A stretch of 64,000 bases of DNA from Phoronis australis (Eukaryota > Phoronida > Phoronidae): contig NMRA01000259.1 in the NCBI GenBank assembly GCA_002633005.1, positions 525,181 through 589,180 on the forward strand. Reading direction: 5' to 3'. Shown piece by piece: positions 58,101-64,000 of this stretch (the stretch's first letter is position 1; each line of letters opens with the position of its first letter). Below the pieces are notes generated by a model that worked only from the letters and a program-made list of their open reading frames with translations, made no database searches and had not been told where the DNA came from. Position numbers and translations under genes: made by a program.

Positions 58101-61100
58101 TATGAAATAGTAGTCGATCACAACACTCACACAATCATTTTACTTCCAGTTCCAACCACATCTAAATAATTAAGCGTTACTGTAGAAAATTAACACCTGA
58201 ACTCAATTTTTAGGCAATTAGATTAAAGTTACAATTACCGGTAATCCGTCAGGTGTTCCAGCAAAAGAATTACGTTCTGCTGGACTCGCTATATGATTAA
58301 ACAAAGATTGGACAGGTGGCGCTACAGTTTTATCTTTGGCACGACCCCCAGCAAGATCCCTGAAAGGAAAGAAAATAAAACCATTAGACTTGCACAAATA
58401 CTGCAGCAGGCAAATTTCCCCAAGACTAGGGTGGGCGTAATAGCATGTTTTATTGAATTAGAAACACATTCCGAAATTGTGCTTTGACTGATTTTAATAA
58501 TACAAAGAAGACATTATTCAAGTAATATTGATTTTGGATATTGAGCTTTACTTAGCTAAACATAGATAACATACTATCAACTTGATTCCTAGGCAGCGCT
58601 GCTTTCTCTAAACAGTTATCTTGTAAATCAAGAAGACTGCTTCAAACTAATTGTTACAAAAGACTGCAATATACTTTACATTACCCTATTATCGCTGATG
58701 CCAGATCAGCAGAGAACAGCAACATGTAATTCTTCACTTTTTTACCACACTCATGTCACTTCGTACATCTAAAGTTATTCGCACAAATAGTTTGCTTCTC
58801 ACGTATTTCACAAGAGGCTTCTTCGTGGAAATGTCCTGCCTCACTTAATTTGAATACAGTCAATTTCGAATACACCAACGCAAAGACGTCATTAATTCTA
58901 ATACACACCTCCTTAATTGTGTTAATAAGGGCTGAACATATATTCCCCACTTAAATCACCAATTCATATTGGTTATCTTATGCTGTTGTAAACATGACGA
59001 AAAGAGTGACCTTGAAGAGTGTCCTGTCCTTGAAGAGTGTCCTGTCACTATGAGTCAAAAGAGTGCTTCACTAATAATCATGTAAAGAACTCTGTTATTG
59101 GAACAGCATAAATTAAATCCGTGTTAACTGGATCACATGGACAACCCATAGGCCACATTTTGTAAAATTTACACACTGGCAGTTGGCGATGCTTGGCTAC
59201 GCAGTTAATTTCGGACACCCGTCAACTAGGAACACTGTATATGCAGTTTATCTGGCACAACCTGACTATCAGGAAATAGTTTATTCATTTCGTACGACAT
59301 GAGTGGAGAATTACCGTCCTTACCTGGCTCTAGTCTCTGACTTGGGCGTAGGCGACATCTGTGACCCGTGGCTGGTGGGGGACGTCCAGGATCCACTCCT
59401 GTTGAGGGATGACGAGGGGCTGGCACCAGACGAGGTGGACCAGAGGCGGGGCTGTAGCTGGTGGAGAGGAAAGTAAAGTTACAGGTGCCTTCTTAGTAAC
59501 TCCAAGCCAGGATGTAACAAGTATTATTAACATATTACTCCCTAGAAAACTAAAAACGATAACTTTTCTTATTTCAAAATGAGAATTACTCGTTTTGACA
59601 AACGTGAAATCATAATGATAAGCTCATACATAAACTGATGCACAATTTAGTAACTGGACAGAACTGAAAATGAGTTGCCATGGCTGTAGAACCTGCTTAT
59701 GTAACATATTTCACGATTTTATGCTTCACATAGACTCCAACTGATACATCGTCTGTGGACAAGGAAGTCATACAAATGTGATGGGAATGGTCAACCAATT
59801 TACGTTTTGGTTGACAAAATAAGGAATACTAAACAATATGTACAGTAACATTATATGGGAATAATAGATTTGATAAAAATACACTGCCAAAACTACAATT
59901 ACGCCCTTTTGATTTAAGTCAAAAATATGCAAATTATAGGTCACAGGTAAGCGGAAGATTTTTACCATGTGGCCAATTAAATTGCACTAGTAATAGGACT
60001 GAATGAGTAAATGATCAAATATCATCAAAAAGAATAAAGTTTATCGACAGGTAAGTCTGAACTTATTGGGCTTACTGGTTCTCGTTATATTTTTCGCTCA
60101 AAAGCAATTGCCAGATCACAGCGATAACTATCGGTTGACATATTACCCATGACGACAACCAACCCTACGCTAAAGTAGGTTTGGTAGCTGTCAAGTAGGA
60201 TAGAGTTGGTGGACCAACTGCAGTTAGACTCACTGAAGGAGCAGATGCATGTTCTCCAAGAAGAAAGCCAGGCAGATACTGTGACTGAGGGGGCGAGTTG
60301 ACCGGCGACCCCATGGTCATTGGCTCTTGACCAAGGTGACCAATGCCTGAAACAGACATATATGTAAACTAACAATTAGTCATTTCGAAATGCAATCGTA
60401 ATACGGAATGGATTCTGGAAATTACAGAGAATTTCATATAGGCCTAAAGCAAAGAAGATTGGGATAGCAACTCGCTGAGCACCATATAATACAGAACAGG
60501 TGCACCTCCTGGCTGCAGATCTGAGGAACACAATAGCATTTTAAAATTTGCCCTCAGCAATGCTCTCCTGTGGCTGTGTTCTAAATTCACACCAATTGTG
60601 CCCTGTCTGAGGTCTAAAGGCCTCTGAGTTGGCAGTGCTTCCACAGTATATTATCCGTTTGCAAACTACGCTAAATGTAGTAATAGCCGAAATTACCCGA
60701 TGCTGGAATCGAATCAGTGACCCCTACAAACAGGTAAGCATGCTAACTATTCAGCTAATAGGCCGTCATACCACCAGCCGCGTGCAGTGTTAAAAATAGC
60801 TAGTTTCAGATTTTGGAAACTAAACGAAGGACTGCTTGAAGAAAAAGTTTGATAACAACAGTATTTGTTCCAGTTGGAAAAATTTAAAGACATGGATGCC
60901 AGCAAACACAGTCTACGTGCTAAAGGTACATTCAGTGTTCTCCACAATACCAATTCCAAACTCCACACAAGTTTCTAGAGTTCAACATCAGTAGTCAACA
61001 CTGTCTTTTTCTCTAGTCTATAGCCTTAACATCTCCACTGTACACTGAACTGGTCAGGTGTGACCTATTTTTTAACACTGTAGGGCCTACACGTGAAAAC

Positions 61101-63039
61101 TGCAAAACGTACTAGAAGTGCCCATTCAACTGACGACTGTCTCACAAATAAAAAACTTGTTAAAAGCACGTGGCCAGGAAGAGCGCACTACATACCTGTC
61201 CCTTGACATCGAAGACATTAGTCTTCGGGAACTATCCATGAAACTACACCGGGTAGCATATTGGCAAGAAATAAATATCGGTCACTAATTTCACCAAAGT
61301 TTCTAATGCCGTAAAAGCTGTTGCGTTATTTTTAAGAGGGATTGCTTTGTTTATCACTTTTTCAATGTGTTCATAATTGGTGTTTTTAAAGTAAAATGCC
61401 TGATAAAATGCCCCACTGATAGTGGACACCTCCGCCCCCGAATCTCCCAGAAAATAACTCAGACTGTCACACATCCAGTCACCCGGCGACTCAATGACAT
61501 TTGACAATTCTCGCAAGTTTTAACAGTAGATGTGATCAACATGTGTTAAATAAAACGCGTTCTTTTGGTACTGCTTGTGTTATTTCTTTAGTTACAATGC
61601 ACACCTCCGGCAAATGAACACTGATGACACGCACGCGCTCGCTCACTCACACACGCAGACGATCTTCAAAACAAAGGTCACGTGACTACGACGTGAGTAC
61701 GTCCAGATTTTTCTCATGTTGCTGGGTATAATGTTGCGCAGATTTGAACTTATCTTGTTCATAATACTGATCTCCACAAGAACTTGCACTCCGGGCGCGT
61801 TATTACGGCGAATTCGGTACTGTTTAACTGCCTCTCAGTAATGTTAACTATGTTTACTGTTGGTAAAATCTGGCTCTGATTAGATGCTGAGGGCTGAAGT
61901 ACCAAGTCAGCCTAGGTTTTAAACCCGGCGTGGCAATTTTTAAACTTGACGTGCTTTCCCCAAACTCAACGTGGCAAAATCCAAACTCGTTACCGCGTCG
62001 AGTCAAAACAGGTCGTGGAGAACACTGACTTTACGTGACGTGAGTTTTTAATCATTGTGAGACATAAGTAAGTCGCCGAAAATCTTCCAACCAATGATGC
62101 ACTTATAGGAGCTTCACCGTCTGTACTTCAACTAGAGACGGTGGTCACTGTCTATGTGTTGCCTCTAGAGGTTTCTGATTGACCAAACCATGCTAACTGG
62201 GACAACCTGTTCCGGTTTCAACATTGAATAGATGCAAATATGTTGGATGATTGCAGCAGTAACTTTATGTATCTGCCAAACATGAAACTTCAGTTTGTTG
62301 GCGACTCAACACTTTTGCCTGAGANCAAATATGTGCACAAAGACTATTAAATGTCATATCAACAGCATTTATTTTTATCAAATACAAACAATGATTCATT
62401 GAAGTACAACCAGTTTCAAAAGTAACGCCAATTAAAGACAAGTATAAGTGGTGGCATTTTGGAAACGAACATTTGAGTGACAAGACCGCAATGGCTCACC
62501 TTTGGCCTATTTAAAGATTGAGGTCATGAATTCACATCACCTAGCGTGCGCAGTATAAAAATGGTGAGTTCACGATTTTGGGAACTGAAATAGGGACTGC
62601 TTGAAGAAAAAGTTTCATAACGGGAGTATTTGTTCGAGTTGGAAGAACTTAAACACATTGACAACCTCCTAAGGTGTTCGTCTATGCGCAAAAGGTATAT
62701 ATAACAACGTGACTCTGATAGTTTAGTCAGTGCGAGGCATAATTCGCCGAAAAGCTTCCGGCGTACAGAGCGCCTATAGCCTCTACATCGCCTCTGGTTC
62801 GGGCCAACAGATGCGATGGTCATTGCCTAGGTTTCTGATTGACCAGACCATGCTAACTGGGACAACCGGTTCCGGTTTCAACATTGAATAGATGCAAATA
62901 TGTTGGATGATTGCAGCCGTAACTTTATATATCTGCCAAACATGAAACTTCAGTTTGTTGGCGACTCAACACTTTTGCCTGAGATCGTTTAAAAGTGTCT
63001 CAGCTTCAACTTACCGTGGTCGATGTTGCTTGAATACAT
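45041..63039 (-). CDS. NUP35: NUP35 (Nup53) nucleoporin, complete in 11 coding exons
   Basis: Exons on the minus strand: 63015-63039, 60234-60346, 59324-59457, 58239-58359, 56893-56950, 55407-55494, 54313-54366, 53349-53418, 52641-52769, 45710-45889, 45041-45118. They total 1,050 nt with every phase matching: 349 residues plus stop, against 326 in human. Landmarks in order: [20 protein letters not shown] near the N terminus, [24 protein letters not shown], then the Nup35-type RRM at about residues 185-262 ([37 protein letters not shown]), [11 protein letters not shown], and a C-terminal amphipathic end, [11 protein letters not shown], which in the family inserts into the nuclear membrane. Known role: links NUP93, NUP155 and NDC1 in the nuclear pore, dimerising through the RRM. 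Intron 9 (45890-52640) contains an antisense gene. Confidence 0.97.
45710..45889 (-). CDS. NUP35: NUP35 exon 10
   Basis: 180 nt, phase 0-0, acceptor TTTCAG, donor GAG|GTAATG. It reads [20 protein letters not shown] and onward to [20 protein letters not shown], matching the human TMRPLATAYKAS region. Confidence 0.94.
46076..46140 (+). repeat. TG/GTGTGC microsatellite
   Basis: About 65 bases of (TG)n passing into a GTGTGTGC repeat, ending at an undetermined base at 46141. Confidence 0.95.
46205..46370. repeat. Dispersed coding-like repeat, copy 1
   Basis: GACGACCTCCTAAAGGTGTC, TGCACAAAGGGTAC and CACTGCGAGGCATAATTTAT match 62650-62765. No open frame is preserved across it. Confidence 0.6.
46478..46735. 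mobile_element. AT-rich MITE family, copy 8
   Basis: AACAACTGCCAAAATTGTCG, TTTACCAAAAGTTGTTA, GAGAAATTTGACGAAATAA and TTTCACGTGTCAGCTAC align in order with copy 3. Confidence 0.65.
47004..47232. mobile_element. Palindromic element with about 63-bp inverted arms
   Basis: The left arm 47004-47065 (GCAAAATTGGTTGAATACAC and on to TCTTTATTCCGTTCCGTATC) is the near-exact inverse of 47167-47232. The spacer is about 100 bp. It resembles a foldback or long-TIR MITE and lies about 330 bp upstream of the nested gene's start exon. No clear target duplication could be assigned. Confidence 0.8.
47523..47528 (+). promoter_or_regulatory. Candidate TATA box of the LRR gene
   Basis: TATAAA lies 37 bases before the proposed ATG. 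A start site about 30 bases downstream would leave only a short leader, so this is tentative. Confidence 0.35.
47565..47575 (+). CDS. LRR-Ig-mucin gene, candidate start exon
   Basis: ATGGACGTTTG and donor GTAAGT. A at -3 and G at +4 give a strong start context. The leftover TG plus the first G of exon 2 make Trp, giving a typical signal peptide. An in-frame ATG at 47541 could add eight residues. Assigned by phase, donor and the hydrophobic reading that results. Confidence 0.65.
47565..52358 (+). CDS. LRR-Ig-mucin single-pass membrane protein, nested antisense in NUP35 intron 9
   Basis: Two coding exons, 47565-47575 and 49913-52358, join in frame: 2,457 nt, 818 residues. Order: signal peptide ([19 protein letters not shown]); LRR domain at about 54-313 with roughly ten repeats of exactly 24 residues (LxxLxLxxNxI); LRRCT with Cys316, 318, 340 and 357 ([12 protein letters not shown]); one Ig domain with Cys380 and Cys431 (GEYTC); a Thr/Pro mucin-like stalk at about 450-760 with KPTTT repeats; a transmembrane segment at about 770-794; and a 24-residue tail. 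The N-terminal LRR cap has only two clear cysteines. This is the architecture of LRR-Ig cell-surface adhesion or recognition receptors (LINGO/AMIGO/LRIG-like); I cannot name an orthologue. The stalk should be heavily O-glycosylated. One base, 51902, is undetermined. Confidence 0.93.
47576..49912. other. Intron of the nested LRR gene
   Basis: 2,337 bp, AT-rich, with no exon recognised on either strand. Confidence 0.6.
49913..52358 (+). CDS. LRR-Ig-mucin gene, main exon
   Basis: Acceptor TTTTAATTTTTCAG ends at 49912. The exon opens with the hydrophobic part of a signal peptide and has no ATG before the mature domain, so an upstream start exon is required. One uninterrupted frame runs to TAA at 52356-52358. 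Confidence 0.95.
51760..51955 (+). repeat. 15-bp coding tandem repeat (KPTTT) in the mucin stalk
   Basis: About a dozen units of CCAACAACAACAAAG or close variants keep the frame open. Such arrays usually vary in length between alleles. Position 51902 is N, consistent with difficult assembly. Confidence 0.9.
52494..52499 (+). terminator. Poly(A) signal of the LRR gene
   Basis: AATAAA lies 136 bases after the stop and about 140 bases before the antisense NUP35 exon 9. Confidence 0.65.
52527..52613 (-). pseudogene. Decayed partial copy of NUP35 exon 9 with its donor
   Basis: On the minus strand, AAGGTGTTTGGTGGTAGCAT, CAGTGCATCGAT and a GTGAGTT donor match the 3' part of exon 9 (52641-52720). 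Substitutions and a short insertion break the frame. It lies about 30 bp beyond the donor of the true exon. Confidence 0.85.
52641..52769 (-). CDS. NUP35: NUP35 exon 9 (RRM C-terminal half)
   Basis: 129 nt, phase 0-0, acceptor CACAG, donor ACG|GTGAGT. It encodes [20 protein letters not shown] through GVTQCIDT. A decayed copy of its 3' part lies at 52527-52613, and the antisense LRR gene ends just beyond that. Confidence 0.96.
52779..52985 (+). repeat. Degenerate 43-bp tandem repeat before NUP35 exon 9
   Basis: Four units begin AAATTACAATTGACTCAT or similar; the third carries an insertion. Two contain ATGCAAAT, the POU-factor octamer (52818-52825 and 52938-52945). The array lies in intron 8, beside the exon 9 acceptor. 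Confidence 0.75.
53349..53418 (-). CDS. NUP35: NUP35 exon 8 (RRM helix 1)
   Basis: 70 nt, acceptor TTTCAG, donor GTT|GTAAGT. It encodes [20 protein letters not shown], aligned with human [20 protein letters not shown]. Confidence 0.96.
53612..54124 (+). mobile_element. hAT-like element, copy B (513 bp, complete)
   Basis: Ends are CAGGGCTTGGAAT and ATTCCAAGCCCTG; target duplication TATAGG at 53606-53611 and 54125-54130. The interior is GC-richer and matches copy C (inverse orientation). On the minus strand it carries the frame [20 protein letters not shown], also seen in copy C. It lies in NUP35 intron 7, whose exons flank it normally. Confidence 0.88.
54313..54366 (-). CDS. NUP35: NUP35 exon 7 (RRM start)
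   Basis: 54 nt, acceptor TTTTAG, donor CGG|GTAAGT. It encodes [18 protein letters not shown], the first strand of the Nup35-type RRM. Confidence 0.95.
54838..54998. mobile_element. Possible AT-rich MITE family, copy 9 (diverged)
   Basis: GAAATCTCACCAATTTGTG and AAAATTTCACTTGTCTGCCA recall the family ends. The middle does not align well. Confidence 0.35.
55407..55494 (-). CDS. NUP35: NUP35 exon 6
   Basis: Acceptor TCACAG, donor AGG|GTGAGC. It ends with [15 protein letters not shown], a hallmark of the protein. Confidence 0.95.
55806..56580 (+). repeat. Tandem array of about 295-bp units (2.6 copies)
   Basis: Units start near 55808, 56109 and 56401. Each begins AAAATTGCC followed by a G-rich stretch and contains TAATGATCCT; the first two also contain CAAATTTCATGAAAAT and AAAGATACA. 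The array fills much of NUP35 intron 5. No frame is conserved between units. Confidence 0.8.
56893..56950 (-). CDS. NUP35: NUP35 exon 5
   Basis: 58 nt, acceptor TTCCAG, donor CAA|GTAAGC. It reads [19 protein letters not shown], aligned with the human VTSTPGTG region. Confidence 0.9.
58239..58359 (-). CDS. NUP35: NUP35 exon 4
   Basis: Acceptor TTTCAG, donor CCG|GTAATT. It encodes [20 protein letters not shown], aligned with human [20 protein letters not shown]. Confidence 0.92.
59324..59457 (-). CDS. NUP35: NUP35 exon 3 (Ser/Thr-rich)
   Basis: Acceptor CCACCAG, donor CAG|GTAAGG, phase 0 in and 2 out. It reads [20 protein letters not shown] onward, Ser/Thr/Pro-rich as in the family's disordered N-terminal part. 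The frame is fixed by exons 2 and 4; the other two frames cannot join both. Confidence 0.85.
60234..60346 (-). CDS. NUP35: NUP35 exon 2
   Basis: Acceptor TTTCAG, donor TCA|GTGAGT, ending in phase 0. It encodes the conserved [20 protein letters not shown] segment. The frame stays open for 27 codons past the donor, but only this donor keeps exon 3 in frame. Confidence 0.92.
60697..60775 (-). repeat. tRNA-derived SINE head
   Basis: On the minus strand, TAGCTGAATAGTTAGCATGC resembles an A box and CTGATTCGATTCCAGC a B box. It is followed by AT-rich sequence and is not a functional tRNA. Confidence 0.5.
60786..60895. repeat. Dispersed coding-like repeat, copy 2
   Basis: GGACTGCTTGAAGAAAAAGT and AGTATTTGTTCCAGTTGGAA match 62595-62645. 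Confidence 0.6.
62169..62984. repeat. 156-bp direct duplication, 660 bp apart
   Basis: 62169-62324 and 62829-62984 are nearly identical (a handful of substitutions). The first copy ends at an undetermined base, 62325. Between them lies a dispersed-repeat copy (about 62560-62790). Confidence 0.9.
62560..62790. repeat. Dispersed coding-like repeat, copy 3 (longest)
   Basis: It joins the part seen at 60786-60895 to the part seen at 46205-46370, so those are fragments of one longer family. On the plus strand short stretches look protein-like ([23 protein letters not shown]) but stops intervene. The family is not recognised. Confidence 0.6.
63015..63039 (-). CDS. NUP35: NUP35 exon 1 (start)
   Basis: ATG at 63037-63039, peptide MYSSNIDH plus one base, donor G|GTAAGT. 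Joining to exon 2 makes a Gly codon and an open frame into the conserved EPMTMGSP. The start is inferred by phase and donor quality; the upstream sequence on this strand gives no better ATG. Confidence 0.8.
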
Positions 63040-63955
63040 CTCCGATCACCTTTTCGAAATTGGCGGAAGTGCTTTACAAATGGCTGCATACAAATAAAGC
63101 GCTAAGTCTATAAAATGACATTAACTTTATGAATTGTTTTGTTCTTTTTGTAAACAAAAATATAGAAATATATTTTAAATAATTGTATATAAGTGTTCAA
63201 ATTGCAAACAGTGACATTTTTTAGGAAATAATTGAATAAAATTTCTATAGTTTTACAGCCAAGTTTTATCAACTGAAACGTGAATTATCTTACCAATGAA
63301 AATGTTCAATACAAATCTATTTCGGTCAAAGAAAGTGTTGTACCCTCTGTTTGTACTCCCACTTTATTTTGCAAATTAAGCAATGTTTTATAATAAGAGA
63401 CATTCCAATTCAATATCAGCTTCCTAATAAGTAAGTGCTAAGATACTGCATGGGATTCTTCCACTGAATATTTTTTTTGCAGTCTAAAAGCGATTTTAGA
63501 GTTAATTCATTATCTTACAGCGGGGTTCATTCAGAACAGCGTATCAGAGGCAACTGACGGTATATTTTGACAAGCGAGATTCTATCGTAGGCCTACGTTA
63601 TCTTTTCTTGAGGTGTATTCGACAATTTTAAAGGAACACCGGCGTAGGTGTCACAGACGTCGGACTTATTGCTGTCTCTGCAAATAATCGGTAACAGTTT
63701 TGGTGAGTAGTTTATGATATTGGCTGTCGTTTATCCGTCTTCAGAGGTTGTGTTTACGTTTTCATTCCTTTTTCACGCGACAGTCTTGGAGTTAAACGGC
63801 ACATTACCAACCAAGCCAAGGCATTGCCGTTGCCGTTTGAATCGTTCCTTCCATTCATTCGTCATTATCCGACTTTACATCTGTCAAAGAGATTTTTGAC
63901 TACCTGGAAGTGGTAGCCCAACTTAGCTTCAGCTGGTTGTGTGCCGCTAAAACCG
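63040..63955. promoter_or_regulatory. Divergent upstream region of NUP35 and the right-edge gene
   Basis: About 0.9 kb between opposite start codons. A possible non-coding first exon of the plus-strand gene ends at donor TTTTG|GTGAGT (63702/63703), with acceptor CTTCAG before 63933. Transcription starts cannot be fixed from sequence. Confidence 0.4.
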
Positions 63956-64000
63956 ATGGAAATATTTCTTCTCGTTTTGATCGCTCACATTTGTTTAGGC
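63956..64000 (+). CDS. Start of a probable secreted or membrane protein (cut by window edge)
   Basis: ATG at 63956 followed by EIFLLVLIAHICLG up to the last base. This is a classic signal-peptide core, with G at +4. Only 15 codons are visible, so the product cannot be named. Confidence 0.5.
   Translation, partial: MEIFLLVLIAHICLG

Larger units (their letters stand above)
60347..63014. other. NUP35 intron 1
   Basis: Contains the SINE head, two dispersed-repeat copies and a 156-bp direct duplication. No other exon is supported. Confidence 0.7.

Noticed and set aside
59226-59533. Other two frames of NUP35 exon 3, including a Pro/Arg-rich one
   Set aside because: Only the [11 protein letters not shown] frame joins exon 2 and exon 4 without a stop.
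60156-60233. Extension of NUP35 exon 2 to a later donor (frame ending LTATKPTLA)
   Set aside because: The later donor would leave exon 3 out of phase. The TCA|GTGAGT donor at 60234 keeps exons 2-3-4 in one frame.

Overview
This is nuclear DNA from an animal with large, AT-rich introns, most likely a marine invertebrate. Three conserved animal genes can be rebuilt exon by exon from splice sites and reading-frame phase, and a fourth gene is nested inside one of them. Nothing looks bacterial or organellar. I cannot name the species; an invertebrate deuterostome (lancelet, hemichordate or echinoderm) is a guess from the intron sizes, repeat content and the LRR-Ig gene type.

Layout. (1) 1-35940, minus strand: the 5' part of ARHGAP39 (Vilse/CrossGAP). 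It has an 11-nt start exon at 35930-35940, WW1 at 13506-13607, WW2 at 6082-6220 and a linker exon at 1349-1441; the rest lies beyond the left edge. Its first intron is about 22 kb and holds only repeats that I can recognise. (2) 39011-41786, plus strand: GID8 (TWA1), a subunit of the CTLH/GID ubiquitin ligase. Only the first and last coding exons are visible; a 664-base N gap (39889-40552) probably hides the middle. (3) 45041-63039, minus strand: NUP35 (Nup53), complete in 11 coding exons and 349 residues. (4) 47565-52358, plus strand: a two-exon gene for an LRR-Ig-mucin single-pass membrane protein. It lies wholly inside NUP35 intron 9 on the opposite strand, and its poly(A) signal is about 140 bp from NUP35 exon 9. 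(5) 63956-64000, plus strand: the first codons of a probable secreted or membrane protein, divergent from NUP35.

GID8 and NUP35 converge (41787-45040). ARHGAP39 and GID8 diverge (35941-39010), as do NUP35 and the right-edge gene (63040-63955). The three conserved genes act in separate pathways (Rho-GTPase signalling, protein degradation, nuclear pores), so this is an ordinary animal neighbourhood rather than a functional cluster.

The non-coding part carries several mobile-element families: a CAGGGCTTGGAAT-ended hAT-like family with 6-bp target duplications (3 copies), a Harbinger-like element inserted in a minisatellite that touches a splice donor, a palindromic element with about 63-bp arms upstream of the LRR gene, an AT-rich MITE family with about nine copies, tRNA-derived SINE remnants, and tandem arrays. 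I found no new multi-gene system. The most interesting points are the nested antisense LRR gene, a decayed copy of NUP35 exon 9 between that gene and the real exon, a repeat that reiterates a splice-donor sequence, and a short conserved ORF carried by the hAT-like element.
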